From a virus, in IMG/VR virus record IMGVR_UViG_3300045733_000433, positions 1 through 23,842 of that record: DNA of 23,842 nucleotides, one strand, 5' to 3'. This document shows positions 1-7,179 of the stretch, piece after piece. Below the pieces are notes generated by a model. It had not been told where the DNA came from. It saw nothing but the letters and a program-made list of their open reading frames with translations, and did not search any database. Every line of letters starts with the position of its first letter. Positions within the stretch are counted from its first letter, which is position 1. A program made the position numbers and the translations under genes.

Positions 1-564
1 CTTGATGAATGTTTGACAATTTTATCTTATGAAGAATTACGTGCTAAATTTTATGAAATAGAAGAGGAAGAGGAAGAGGAAGACAAGAACTCAAGAAAAA
101 AACCAACAAACAAAAAACCAAGTAAAGAGGAAGAGGAAGAAGAGGAAGACCTTGAAGATTTAATTAATGAAGCAGATGATACTGATGAACTTTTAGAAAT
201 TGCAAAAGCTAATCCTGATACTTTTAAAAAGCATTTAAAAGCATTTAACAAAATAAACAAAGTAAAAGAATTAAGAAAAGAAATGCTTGCCTTGTTAGAA
301 GAGGAAGAAGAGGAAGAAGAGGAAGAAGAGGAAGAAGAGGAAGAAGAGGAAGAAGAACAAACAACAGAAGAGTTAGTGCTTGATGCCAGTTCTATTAAAG
401 AACTGTTAACAATAGCAGAGTCATATCCTGGTACTTTCAAGAAACATTTAAGAGCACTTAAAAAGGAAACAAAAATAAATAAACTCCGAGATGCCATGTT
501 GGAAATTTTAGAAGATGCTCTTGAAAATGAAGAAGAAGATGATCTTCCTTTTAATAAAAAATAA
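1..564 (+). CDS. Acidic two-repeat protein, 5' end cut; SSB-like acidic C-terminus
   Basis: The reading frame is open to the first base of the window (it reads L-D-E-C before a possible TTG at 13), so the true start lies upstream and this is a C-terminal part. It holds two copies of a 42-residue unit (about residues 56-97 and 126-167, counted from base 13) that are about half identical and share the core P-x-TFKKHL. The copies are separated and preceded by nearly pure glutamate linkers. The protein ends EEEDDLPF followed by N-K-K. The DDLPF part resembles the acidic tip of bacterial and phage SSB proteins, which recruits repair partners. The genes that follow (RecA-like, RuvC-like) fit a DNA-metabolism role. 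Inference: it may be the tail of a single-stranded DNA-binding protein whose OB fold lies outside the window. Against this, true SSB tips end at the phenylalanine, and the repeated unit is not one I recognise. Confidence 0.6.
   Translation, partial: LDECLTILSYEELRAKFYEIEEEEEEEDKNSRKKPTNKKPSKEEEEEEEDLEDLINEADDTDELLEIAKANPDTFKKHLKAFNKINKVKELRKEMLALLEEEEEEEEEEEEEEEEEEEEQTTEELVLDASSIKELLTIAESYPGTFKKHLRALKKETKINKLRDAMLEILEDALENEEEDDLPFNKK
298..357 (+). repeat. 9-bp microsatellite encoding 20 glutamates
   Basis: Twenty consecutive glutamate codons, arranged as about six copies of the 9-base unit GAG-GAA-GAA. The period-9 pattern is exact, which suggests recent slippage expansion. Shorter glutamate runs occur in the same gene near 61-81 and 127-150. 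Confidence 0.9.
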
Positions 565-572
565 GAAAAGAA

Positions 573-944
573 ATGTCGATTCTTAAAAAAACAACAAAGG
601 AAAAGGTAAAAGATGACCATTATATTGGAATATATATTCCAAAAGAAATGGCATCTTACCTTTCTTTATATTGCCTTGCTATTGGTGTAAGTAAATCTTC
701 TATTGTTGAAAATTTGATTACTAAATGGGTAATAAATACACGCAAAGAAAAACCAACAGATAAACTCTTAAAAGATATAGCCATAAAAGCATTTGTTTTA
801 TGGGAAAATCCTAATGGGAAAAGAACGCATTTTCAAACATTTAAAAATCAATTAAAGAATGAATTACAATACAAAAAATTAGATCAGTTTGCAGATGAAA
901 TAATTAATATATTACTAAATGAAAAGAACAAGAAGGAATCCTGA
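573..944 (+). CDS. Ribbon-helix-helix DNA-binding-like protein
   Basis: A 123-residue protein. Residues about 16-53 have the layout of a ribbon-helix-helix (CopG/Arc-like) domain: a short strand (YIGIYIP), a helix (KEMASYLSLYCLAIG) and a second helix starting SKSSIVENL. Such domains bind DNA as dimers through the paired strands. The remaining 70 residues are lysine-rich and unassigned, with a possible second small helical domain. It begins 8 bases after the upstream stop and its 3' end overlaps the recombinase gene by 26 bases, so it is co-transcribed with recombination genes. It could be an autoregulator or an accessory DNA-binding factor; the sequence does not decide this. Confidence 0.6.
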   Translation: MSILKKTTKEKVKDDHYIGIYIPKEMASYLSLYCLAIGVSKSSIVENLITKWVINTRKEKPTDKLLKDIAIKAFVLWENPNGKRTHFQTFKNQLKNELQYKKLDQFADEIINILLNEKNKKES

Positions 945-1974
945 ATCATTATCTGTACAAGTAAAAAGACACAGTACAGAAGTTCCAAAAAAGAAACATA
1001 CCTTTAAAGGTAATACAGAAACAATGGTTTCTACAGGAAGTACACAACTTGATTTAGCCATTACAGGTGGAAGAATAAGAGGAGGGGGATTGCCTGGAGG
1101 TATTTATGTAGAAGTATTTGGTCCAAGTGGTTCTGGTAAAACAGTCTTACTTTGTGAAATTGCTGGTTATGTTCAAAGAATGGGTGGAGACATTCGATTT
1201 GATGATCCTGAGGCAAGACTCAATAAACAATTTGCACAAATGTTTGATTTTGATATAAAAAACATTGAATATGCAACTCCTGATACGGTAACAGAAGTAT
1301 TTGAAAACATACGAAAATGGAAACCAAAAAAACAAGCTAAAATACATGGAACTTTTACAGATTCTCTTGCTGCCTTATCTACAGATATGGAAATGGAAAA
1401 GGATGAAGGAGATAAAATGGGGCAAAGAAGAGCAAAGGAATTTAGTGAAGGTTTTCGTAAAAATGCAAGAATACTCAAACAGAAAAATTATCTCATGGTT
1501 TGCAGCAACCAAGTTCGTGAAAATCAGGATGCTGGAAAGTATTCTCCCAAATATAAATCAACAGGAGGGTTTGCTATTGGTTTTTATGCATCTCTTCGTT
1601 TACGTGCAACTAACCCAGAAAAAATTTATAAAGAAATAACATTCCGTGGAAAAAAGATTAAAAAAGTTATTGGAGTTGAAACTGTATTTGAAGTTTTCAA
1701 ATCTTCTATTTGGAAGCCTTATCGGACAGCTCCTGTTACCATTATTTTCGATTATGGTATTGACAATATTCGTGATAATTTACAATATATTAAAGATTAT
1801 ACTAAGAATACAACATATTGTGTCAATGATAGAAAACTGGCTGTCAGTATGGAGGACGCAATTAAAATGGTTGAAAGTGAAGGTTTAGAAAATGAACTTC
1901 GTGAAGAGGTCATTAACTTATGGGAACTCATTGAAAGTAAATTTCAATCTAACCGTAAAAAGAAAATCAGATAA
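919..1974 (+). CDS. RecA/UvsX-like recombinase
   Basis: A 351-residue RecA-fold ATPase, about the length of bacterial RecA. Visible landmarks: STGSTQLDLA at about 38-47, matching the RecA N-terminal core; Walker A GPSGSGKT at 68-75; a Walker B-like FTDSLAAL at about 146-153, where RecA has V-D-S-V-A-A-L; and STGGFAIGFYASLRLRA at 214-230, matching the RecA L2/strand region. Known role of the family: it coats single-stranded DNA and drives homologous pairing and strand exchange. In phages this supports recombination-dependent replication and repair. The neighbours (RuvC-like resolvase, Rad50/Mre11-like genes) fit one pathway. The ATG at 919 lies inside the upstream gene and no Shine-Dalgarno is evident, so translation is probably coupled. 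It is closer to phage-type RecA proteins than to cellular ones, so I give no symbol. Confidence 0.92.
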   Translation: MKRTRRNPESLSVQVKRHSTEVPKKKHTFKGNTETMVSTGSTQLDLAITGGRIRGGGLPGGIYVEVFGPSGSGKTVLLCEIAGYVQRMGGDIRFDDPEARLNKQFAQMFDFDIKNIEYATPDTVTEVFENIRKWKPKKQAKIHGTFTDSLAALSTDMEMEKDEGDKMGQRRAKEFSEGFRKNARILKQKNYLMVCSNQVRENQDAGKYSPKYKSTGGFAIGFYASLRLRATNPEKIYKEITFRGKKIKKVIGVETVFEVFKSSIWKPYRTAPVTIIFDYGIDNIRDNLQYIKDYTKNTTYCVNDRKLAVSMEDAIKMVESEGLENELREEVINLWELIESKFQSNRKKKIR

Positions 1975-1977
1975 AAA

Positions 1978-2172
1978 ATGGAAGAAAAAATATATGCTGT
2001 AACATTTGCTGAAAATATTGATTCTAATTTTAATGATGAAATTGGTATCTCAGTTTCAACAATGACCCAAAATTACACAACTTTGGAAAAAATAGGATTA
2101 CTTGAAATGTTACAAAAACAACTTTTACAAGAACTAAAAATAATAAATAAAAAAGATGGAAAAAAAGATTAA
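1978..2172 (+). CDS. Small protein of unknown function (64 aa)
   Basis: I do not recognise this protein. It starts 3 bases after the recombinase stop and overlaps the next gene by 17 bases, so it fits the tight operon. It is mostly polar, with a short helical stretch around residues 36-56 rich in Leu and Gln. No cysteine clusters or membrane segments are seen. Confidence 0.5.
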   Translation: MEEKIYAVTFAENIDSNFNDEIGISVSTMTQNYTTLEKIGLLEMLQKQLLQELKIINKKDGKKD

Positions 2173-2380
2173 ACAAGGTTCCAAATCTCCTGTACCAAAA
2201 ATGTACAGACGTGATGTTAGAATGAGAAAGAAAAATATGCGAGGGTATGAATTTACCAACAAAAGAAAGCAGGTTGGCAGTTCAATATTTAATGTAATTG
2301 GTCTTTCGAGTTGGGGTCTTGCTCCTATTTACATTCCGAAACGTAAAAAACTAAAAGGATGGCAAAAAAACAGAGCATAA
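2156..2380 (+). CDS. Small highly basic protein (74 aa)
   Basis: Very rich in Lys and Arg through the first 40 residues and again at the C-terminus (PKRKKLKGW). A more hydrophobic middle segment contains IFNVIGLSSWGLAPIYIP. The charge suggests nucleic-acid binding, but no known domain is recognised. It overlaps both neighbours (17 bases upstream, 22 bases into the resolvase gene), which supports it as a real coupled gene. Confidence 0.5.
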   Translation: MEKKIKQGSKSPVPKMYRRDVRMRKKNMRGYEFTNKRKQVGSSIFNVIGLSSWGLAPIYIPKRKKLKGWQKNRA

Positions 2381-2892
2381 AAAGACATCGTAAAATAGAA
2401 GTTCCTTATCCTGAAATGCCAAAAGTTGATAAATATTTTCAAAAAAGTAATATTAGAATATTGGCATTAGATCCGGCAACTCATTGTGGATGGGCAACAT
2501 CTGTTGCTGTATTTGGTGTATGGGATTTAACTCCTAAAAGAGATGAAAGTGCAGGAATGAGACTAATCAGGTTACGTTCCAAATTACAAGAAGTCATTGA
2601 ATCGGAAGCAATTAATCTTGTTGTCTTTGAAAGACCAGGGGGAAGAAATACTGGTGCAGTTATTGTTCAATCTGAAATACAGGGACAGATTAAAACCGTG
2701 TGTGAAGACAAACATATTAATTACAGAGCATATTCTTCCAAAGAAATAAAAACGTTTGCAACAGGAAAAGGAAATGCAGGAAAACCTGCAATGATTGCTG
2801 CTGCCAGAGCAAAACTTGGTTATATTAGAAACAATGATAATGAGGCAGATGCTTTATGGTTATTAATGCTTGCTAAATCAGAATACAAATGA
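2359..2892 (+). CDS. RuvC-like Holliday junction resolvase
   Basis: A 177-residue RNase H-fold nuclease of the RuvC group. The expected acidic residues are visible: first strand ILALDPATHCGWA with D38, VVFERP with E91, and a C-terminal NDNEADALWLL with D160/D164. Length matches RuvC (about 170). A basic N-terminal extension of about 30 residues precedes the fold. Known role: symmetric cleavage of four-way DNA junctions. In phages this resolves recombination intermediates or debranches DNA before packaging. It lies two genes downstream of the RecA-like recombinase, in the same transcription unit. The ATG at 2359 overlaps the preceding gene. Confidence 0.87.
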   Translation: MAKKQSIKRHRKIEVPYPEMPKVDKYFQKSNIRILALDPATHCGWATSVAVFGVWDLTPKRDESAGMRLIRLRSKLQEVIESEAINLVVFERPGGRNTGAVIVQSEIQGQIKTVCEDKHINYRAYSSKEIKTFATGKGNAGKPAMIAAARAKLGYIRNNDNEADALWLLMLAKSEYK

Positions 2893-2931
2893 AAAGAATT
2901 ACTTTTGTTATATAAAAAAGGAAGATATAAT

Positions 2932-3234
2932 ATGGCAATGGACAAAGAATATTTAAAACAACATTTGATTTCCTATATGAAAGTGATAACTCCAAAACAA
3001 TACAAAGAATCTGTATTTGCAAAAAAAACAGAAGATGATAGATTTATGTTTGGGTATGTCAAATCAAATGGTGATAAGGTTTACAGCATTGTTACAAAAC
3101 AAATAGCCATTACTCTTGCAATAGGTATTTTTCGATATTTAGAATATGAAGTAGCAAAAGAAGGAAAAAAACAAAAAAGAAAACGATTAAATGAAAACAT
3201 TAAAAAAAGTACAAAAAGAAGTAGAAAAAATTAA
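2932..3234 (+). CDS. Unknown protein with basic C-terminus (100 aa)
   Basis: Start chosen at ATG 2932 because a purine-rich AAGGAAG lies about 8 bases upstream; a TTG at 2905 would add nine residues. The first 75 residues look like a compact alpha/beta domain (DRFMFGYVKSNGDKVYSIV is strand-like). The last 25 are almost all Lys, Arg and Asn. I do not recognise the family. Confidence 0.55.
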   Translation: MAMDKEYLKQHLISYMKVITPKQYKESVFAKKTEDDRFMFGYVKSNGDKVYSIVTKQIAITLAIGIFRYLEYEVAKEGKKQKRKRLNENIKKSTKRSRKN

Positions 3235-3376
3235 ACTTGAAATTGAAAAAATTCAAGTAATACATAACCAATTGAATCAAATAGATATGCTTAGTAAAGA
3301 AGGTTCTATATTAAGACAAAGAAAACATGAATGTGAAGGAAAACTACTTGCTTTTAAATGGTTATTAGAAGAATAA
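3191..3376 (+). CDS. Small coiled-coil protein (61 aa)
   Basis: Predominantly helical with heptad-like spacing (VEKIKLEIEKIQVIHNQL) and charged flanks, so probably a short coiled coil. It overlaps the preceding gene by 44 bases in another frame, a larger overlap than its neighbours show. It keeps the operon contiguous with the next small gene, which begins 2 bases after its stop. Function unknown. Confidence 0.5.
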   Translation: MKTLKKVQKEVEKIKLEIEKIQVIHNQLNQIDMLSKEGSILRQRKHECEGKLLAFKWLLEE

Positions 3377-3378
3377 AA

Positions 3379-3534
3379 ATGTATCATATCAAGGAAAGTG
3401 GAAAGTATCTATGTGGTACAAAAATTAAAAAAGGAGATATTTTTATTTCTATGATTGCTGCAAATAGAGCAAGTTTGGAACAATGTTGCTCTTTATGTCG
3501 TTCACAGTATAAAAATAAAATGATAGGATTATGA
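3379..3534 (+). CDS. 51-aa cysteine-containing microprotein
   Basis: ATG 3379 to TGA 3534. The stop overlaps the next start as ATGA, a translational-coupling arrangement repeated through this operon. Cysteines at residue 12 and in a CCSLC cluster (36, 37, 40) could form a small metal site; the first half (YLCGTKIKKGDIFISM) looks like beta strands. No family recognised. Confidence 0.55.
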   Translation: MYHIKESGKYLCGTKIKKGDIFISMIAANRASLEQCCSLCRSQYKNKMIGL

Positions 3535-3800
3535 AATATCAAGTAAACCATAAATATCAATTAAGACATTTAGCAGATTTACCTAAATTAAAACGATTAG
3601 CTGCTTATCGTTTATTATATGATTTTGTTGAAGGATTACCTGACGAGCAATTTAATAGTACATTTAACTATGAATTATTAAATCCAACAGAAGAAGCTTT
3701 AAATTTTGCCTTCAAAACAAAACAATGGCCTCTTCTTGAGATACTTAAAATGTTAAAAAAGGAAGAAGAGTTTGAAATACATTTACATGTCAATTTATGA
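3531..3800 (+). CDS. Unknown protein (89 aa)
   Basis: A small, probably helical protein with no motif that I recognise. It is coupled on both sides by four-base ATGA overlaps: with the microprotein upstream and with the Rad50/SbcC-like N-half downstream. That placement makes translation in step with the ATPase subunit likely, but does not prove a shared function. Confidence 0.6.
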   Translation: MKYQVNHKYQLRHLADLPKLKRLAAYRLLYDFVEGLPDEQFNSTFNYELLNPTEEALNFAFKTKQWPLLEILKMLKKEEEFEIHLHVNL

Positions 3801-4876
3801 TTGAAACATTATTAATACGGAATTTTCAAAGTCATAAGCGTACAGAATTAAAATTTGATAAAGGTGTCAACTGTATTATTGGACCAACTGATAGTGGGAA
3901 AACAGCTATTATTAGAGCGTTGCAATGGTTATTTTGGAATACACCTTCCGGAAATGCTTTTTGTAGTGATTGGTCAGAAAATGACACAACCGTCAAAATA
4001 TTGGGATGGCAACATTGGAATAAGGCTACTGATGATTATTTTGAAAGAGGAATAGATAAAAAAGGAGGATATTATCTTCATGGAGATGTCATGTTACGAG
4101 CTTTTGGACAAACTATTCCAGAAGAAGTCAAAAAGTATTTTAACATGTCTGAAATTAATATACAAGAACAACAAGATAGTCCTTTTCTTTTAAATGAATC
4201 ACCTGGAAAGATTGCTGCCTTCTTTAACAAAATAGCAGGTTTGTCTAAAATAGATACAAGCAACCAATACATTCAGGCACAAATAAGGGCAACAAATTAT
4301 GCAATATCTTATAATACAACACTTTTAGAAGAAAAAGAAGAGGAATTAAAAAAATACAGCAATTTACATGAAGCCGATAAAAAATTAAAAATACTTGAAA
4401 AATATGAAAAAGAACAAACACTTTTAATAAAATCTAAAAAGGTTTTAAGATCATCTATTAATGACATAGAAACAATAAATTTCAATTTACAAGAAGTTGA
4501 ATTATTAATTAAGGCTGAAGAAAATGTTAATAAGATTATTCAACTTCTTGAAACAAAAACAAAAAAAATACAAGAAGCTCTTCATCTAAGTGCTGTTATT
4601 TTAAAAATTAAAGAAAAGAATAGAAAAATTACAGCATGTAATAATATTAGTCAAGCTGAAGACAAAGTTGTTAATTTAATACAACAAATAAACAATTTCA
4701 AGTCATTGTCAGCCTATTTGTCGCAGTTTAAAAGTGTTATTAACAACTTACAGCAAGTAAATAAAAACAGCTTTAAAATAGGTGGGAAATTAAAACAAAT
4801 GGAAGACAAATGGGTAGAAGAATTTCCAGACACCTGTCCCTTATGTGGAAGTGAAAAGAAATATCATAAACATTAA
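3797..4876 (+). CDS. Rad50/SbcC-like ATPase, N-terminal half with zinc hook
   Basis: A 359-residue SMC-type ATPase half. It starts with the typical Rad50/SbcC opening (LLIRNFQSHKRTELKF). Walker A is GPTDSGKT at 29-36, and a Q-loop region follows around 121-130 (NIQEQQDSPF). From about 160 to 335 the protein is coiled-coil. It ends with CPLCG (C347, C350), the CxxC zinc hook, 9 residues before the stop. Full-length SbcC/Rad50 continues past the hook into a returning coil and a C-terminal ATPase lobe; here these are absent, so there is no signature motif or Walker B. They are supplied by the gene at 7176-7784. Known role: with Mre11/SbcD the complex binds and processes DNA ends. There is no sign of a frameshift: the stop is followed by other intact genes, so this is a stable gene split. 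Confidence 0.87.
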   Translation: MIETLLIRNFQSHKRTELKFDKGVNCIIGPTDSGKTAIIRALQWLFWNTPSGNAFCSDWSENDTTVKILGWQHWNKATDDYFERGIDKKGGYYLHGDVMLRAFGQTIPEEVKKYFNMSEINIQEQQDSPFLLNESPGKIAAFFNKIAGLSKIDTSNQYIQAQIRATNYAISYNTTLLEEKEEELKKYSNLHEADKKLKILEKYEKEQTLLIKSKKVLRSSINDIETINFNLQEVELLIKAEENVNKIIQLLETKTKKIQEALHLSAVILKIKEKNRKITACNNISQAEDKVVNLIQQINNFKSLSAYLSQFKSVINNLQQVNKNSFKIGGKLKQMEDKWVEEFPDTCPLCGSEKKYHKH

Positions 4877-4888
4877 AAAGGAAATAAT

Positions 4889-5047
4889 ATGTCACAAGAA
4901 GAAATGTGGGAGTTAATTCAAAACACAAAATCTTTTAAACTTGGATTCAATTATTTAGAATTTATTGAATTAAATTGTACTAAATTTAATAAGAATGGTA
5001 AATTTTGTTTAGAACCTTGTGAAAAAGAAGACAATGAAAAAAGTTAG
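4889..5047 (+). CDS. 52-aa microprotein
   Basis: ATG 4889 is preceded by AAAAAGGAAAT, a fair ribosome site. The protein ends 14 bases inside the downstream phosphoesterase gene. It has three cysteines (30, 40, 44) in its second half, arranged C-x9-C-x3-C, and no recognised family. It sits exactly between the ATPase N-half and the nuclease, so an accessory role is possible but not shown. Confidence 0.5.
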   Translation: MSQEEMWELIQNTKSFKLGFNYLEFIELNCTKFNKNGKFCLEPCEKEDNEKS

Positions 5048-5906
5048 TGCAATATTAATGTCTGATGTACATTTACAAGAAACTGTTCCTGTATGTAGAT
5101 TAGACGATTTTGAAAAAACACAATGGAAAAAATTGCTGTTTATTAAAAAACTGCAAATGGAACATGATTGTCCTGTTCTCTGTGGTGGTGATTTATATAA
5201 TCATTGGAAACCATCTCCTGAACTTATAAGCAAAACAATTAAATATCTTCCAAAAGATTTTATTACAATCTATGGACAGCATGATTTACCTCAACATAGT
5301 CTTGAACTACAATCTAAATGTGGTACATATACATTGGAAAAGGCTCATGCATTAAAAATATTAATGGGATTTCATTGGGGAATGAAACCGAATGGAAAAA
5401 CAAAATCTTTTGGAATTCAATTAGAAAATAGTAATAAGGTGATTGCTGTTTGGCATTACTTTACATACAAAGGTAAACTTCCATGGTTTGGATATAAAGG
5501 ACCTACCGCAAAAACAATATTACAAAAGTACCCACAATTCGATTTAATTTTAACAGGAGACAATCATCAAACATTTACAGAAGAATATAATGGTAGATTG
5601 CTTGTTAATCCTGGAAGTATGCTTAGAACAACAGCGGCACAAATTAATCATCGCCCTTGTGTCTTTCTTTGGTATGCTAAAACAAATACAGTTGAACAAG
5701 TATTTATTCCAATAGAGGAAGGAGTTATAAGTAGAGCACATCTTGAATCTACAGAAAAACGTAACGAACGAATAGATGCTTTTATTTCTTATCTTAAAAC
5801 AGATTTTGAAATTGGACTAAGTGTTGAAAAGAACATTGAATTATTTTATCAAAATAATAGAATACGTGGGAATGTAAAAAAAATAATATCTAAAAGTTTA
5901 GAATAA
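5034..5906 (+). CDS. Mre11/SbcD-like metallophosphoesterase (DNA exonuclease candidate)
   Basis: A 290-residue calcineurin-like phosphoesterase. Start set at ATG 5034; a GTG at 5019 is also in frame. Motifs in order: SDVH (D11, H13), GGDLY (D53), GQHD (81-84), WHYF (H141) and LTGDNH (173-178), followed by NPGSM. These match the metal-binding motifs of Mre11/SbcD with two variations: GQHD in place of GNHD, and GDNH in place of GHxH. I believe these are typical of a phage subfamily rather than signs of decay. Known partner: Rad50/SbcC ATPase, whose two halves flank this gene. Together they would resect or open DNA ends. The C-terminal 80 residues probably hold the ATPase-binding helices. Confidence 0.85.
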   Translation: MKKVSAILMSDVHLQETVPVCRLDDFEKTQWKKLLFIKKLQMEHDCPVLCGGDLYNHWKPSPELISKTIKYLPKDFITIYGQHDLPQHSLELQSKCGTYTLEKAHALKILMGFHWGMKPNGKTKSFGIQLENSNKVIAVWHYFTYKGKLPWFGYKGPTAKTILQKYPQFDLILTGDNHQTFTEEYNGRLLVNPGSMLRTTAAQINHRPCVFLWYAKTNTVEQVFIPIEEGVISRAHLESTEKRNERIDAFISYLKTDFEIGLSVEKNIELFYQNNRIRGNVKKIISKSLE

Positions 5907-6103
5907 TGGAAGAAAAAGATTATTTTGAATTCATGGAATACGTTGGAGAAAGGTATATTAGAATTATAAATGATAAAACTTGGTGTGGACTTAAAATGAA
6001 TTTTATGTTAAGAGAAAATCATTTTACAACACAAGAGATTTTTGATAACTGGAAAAAATATCATTGGAGTAAAAAACCTATAAAAAGAACAAGAAAAACA
6101 TGA
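5906..6103 (+). CDS. Unknown small protein (65 aa)
   Basis: Starts with a TAATG overlap on the phosphoesterase stop and ends with an ATGA overlap on the coiled-coil gene, so it is translationally coupled on both sides. Aromatic-rich first half (DYFEFMEYVGERYIRI) and a basic C-terminus (KKPIKRTRKT). No family recognised. Confidence 0.55.
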   Translation: MEEKDYFEFMEYVGERYIRIINDKTWCGLKMNFMLRENHFTTQEIFDNWKKYHWSKKPIKRTRKT

Positions 6104-6327
6104 ATGAACAAGATTTATTAGAATTAAAAAAAGACATTGATAAAGCAAAAGAAGAAAAACTTCAACTGCAAGGACAAAGAAAAACATTGTTATCTCAACT
6201 ATTAGAACATGGTTGTAAAACATTGGAAGAAGCTGAGAAAAAATTAAAAACACTACAAAAAGAAATAGACAATATTTCTGTAACTATTGAAAAAGGAATG
6301 GATGAAATTGAAGAAAATTATTTATGA
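6100..6327 (+). CDS. Small coiled-coil protein, possible Rad50/SbcC arm piece
   Basis: A 75-residue protein that is coiled-coil over nearly its full length, with a central GCKTLEEAEKKLKTL segment. That pattern resembles coiled-coil proteins found beside Mre11/Rad50-like genes in other phages, as far as I recall. It lies between the phosphoesterase and the ATPase C-half. Inference: it could be a third fragment of the split SMC arm, since the C-half has only a short coil of its own. Alternatively it is an independent scaffold. The single cysteine (C39) does not form a hook. Confidence 0.6.
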   Translation: MNEQDLLELKKDIDKAKEEKLQLQGQRKTLLSQLLEHGCKTLEEAEKKLKTLQKEIDNISVTIEKGMDEIEENYL

Positions 6328-6344
6328 AACTAAATATTTGATAA

Positions 6345-6506
6345 ATGAAATATAAAGAAAAAGCTAAATTGATAACTGCAATTACTCACACTTTACTTAC
6401 AGATAAAAAGATAAATGCTTGTGAACCTTTGCAAAAGCTTTGTATTGAAAAACTTGAATTATTAATTGGTTCAATAACACCAGAAGATGCAAAGGTAAGT
6501 TATTAA
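6345..6506 (+). CDS. 53-aa small protein
   Basis: ATG 6345 to TAA 6506, filling the gap between two coupled gene groups. It looks helical (KEKAKLITAITHTLL, then LQKLCIEKLELLIGSI). It has two cysteines and no motif that I recognise. Coding status is inferred from position, open frame and the gene density around it. Confidence 0.45.
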   Translation: MKYKEKAKLITAITHTLLTDKKINACEPLQKLCIEKLELLIGSITPEDAKVSY

Positions 6507-6525
6507 ATAATAAAAAAGAATAAAT

Positions 6526-6801
6526 ATGAGAACAATTTGGAAATTTGAATTAGAAGTTGTTGAAAGACAAGGAATAGAAATGCCAGAAGATACTGAAATT
6601 CTTTGTGTGCAAGTGCAACAAAAACATCCCTGTATTTGGGCTTTGGTTAATCCCGAACAAAAAAGAAATACAGTAAGATGGTTTTACATTTATGGAACAG
6701 GCCATCCTATTGAAAGAAGTTCTGATAAAATATACTTAGGTACATTCTTAATGATGAATGGTAATGCTGTATTTCATTTATTTGAACAAGATATAGAATG
6801 A
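6526..6801 (+). CDS. Conserved phage hypothetical (DUF7352-like)
   Basis: A 91-residue protein whose sequence matches a family that I recognise from many phages and bacteria: an opening TIWKFELEV, then IEMPEDTEILCVQVQ, CIWALVNP, YIYGTGHPI, and an ending FHLFE. The family is small, all-beta in appearance and of unknown function; I believe it is catalogued as DUF7352. It ends with an ATGA overlap on the next gene. Confidence 0.7.
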   Translation: MRTIWKFELEVVERQGIEMPEDTEILCVQVQQKHPCIWALVNPEQKRNTVRWFYIYGTGHPIERSSDKIYLGTFLMMNGNAVFHLFEQDIE

Positions 6802-7022
6802 GAATAGATAAGTATTATGTAATATATGATTTACTGACAAATCAGTATTTCAGAACGTATAAAGAAAATAATGTGGAAGAAGTAATATGGAAGAATAAGG
6901 TTTCATATGCTACCATATATCATTCAATAGGTTCTGTTAATTATGATTTGAAAAAATATCAAATATTTCTTAAAGATACATATTTAGAAATAAAAGAAGT
7001 AAAAGTAATAAGAAAAGAATGA
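6798..7022 (+). CDS. Unknown protein (74 aa)
   Basis: Coupled by ATGA to the preceding conserved gene. Rich in Tyr, Lys and Ile with alternating hydrophobic residues, suggesting a small beta-rich fold. No motif recognised and no membrane segment. Confidence 0.55.
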   Translation: MRIDKYYVIYDLLTNQYFRTYKENNVEEVIWKNKVSYATIYHSIGSVNYDLKKYQIFLKDTYLEIKEVKVIRKE

Positions 7023-7023
7023 A

Positions 7024-7179
7024 ATGAGATTATTTTTATCCATATTAGTCTTAGTATTAACTATTGTCAATTTAATATGTGCAATAGTTTACGCTAAAAG
7101 AAAAGAACCAAAACTTTGGCCTATCTTTGCTTCCTTGTTTTTAATAATCTGTGCTTTACTTTTAATATTTACAAAATGA
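7024..7179 (+). CDS. 51-aa two-helix membrane protein
   Basis: Two hydrophobic stretches (residues about 3-23 and 33-50) flank a charged turn AKRKEPK, so a helical hairpin in the inner membrane is likely. It starts 1 base after the upstream stop, and its own stop overlaps the next gene as ATGA. The shape is compatible with a holin-like, superinfection-exclusion or other small membrane protein. Its position just before the Rad50-like C-half says nothing clear about function. Confidence 0.6.
   Translation: MRLFLSILVLVLTIVNLICAIVYAKRKEPKLWPIFASLFLIICALLLIFTK

Noticed and set aside
51-620. Long minus-strand frame rich in serine
   Set aside because: It is the antisense shadow of the GAA/GAG-rich acidic gene; the serine runs are the reverse complement of glutamate codons.
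1147-1888. Several 60-110-codon frames on both strands within the recombinase gene
   Set aside because: They overlap a confident RecA-like gene, lack family features and have no separate start signals.
7116-7175. TTG start extending the ATPase C-half by 20 residues
   Set aside because: The extra residues only re-read the overlapping membrane-protein gene; ATG 7176 makes the common ATGA overlap.
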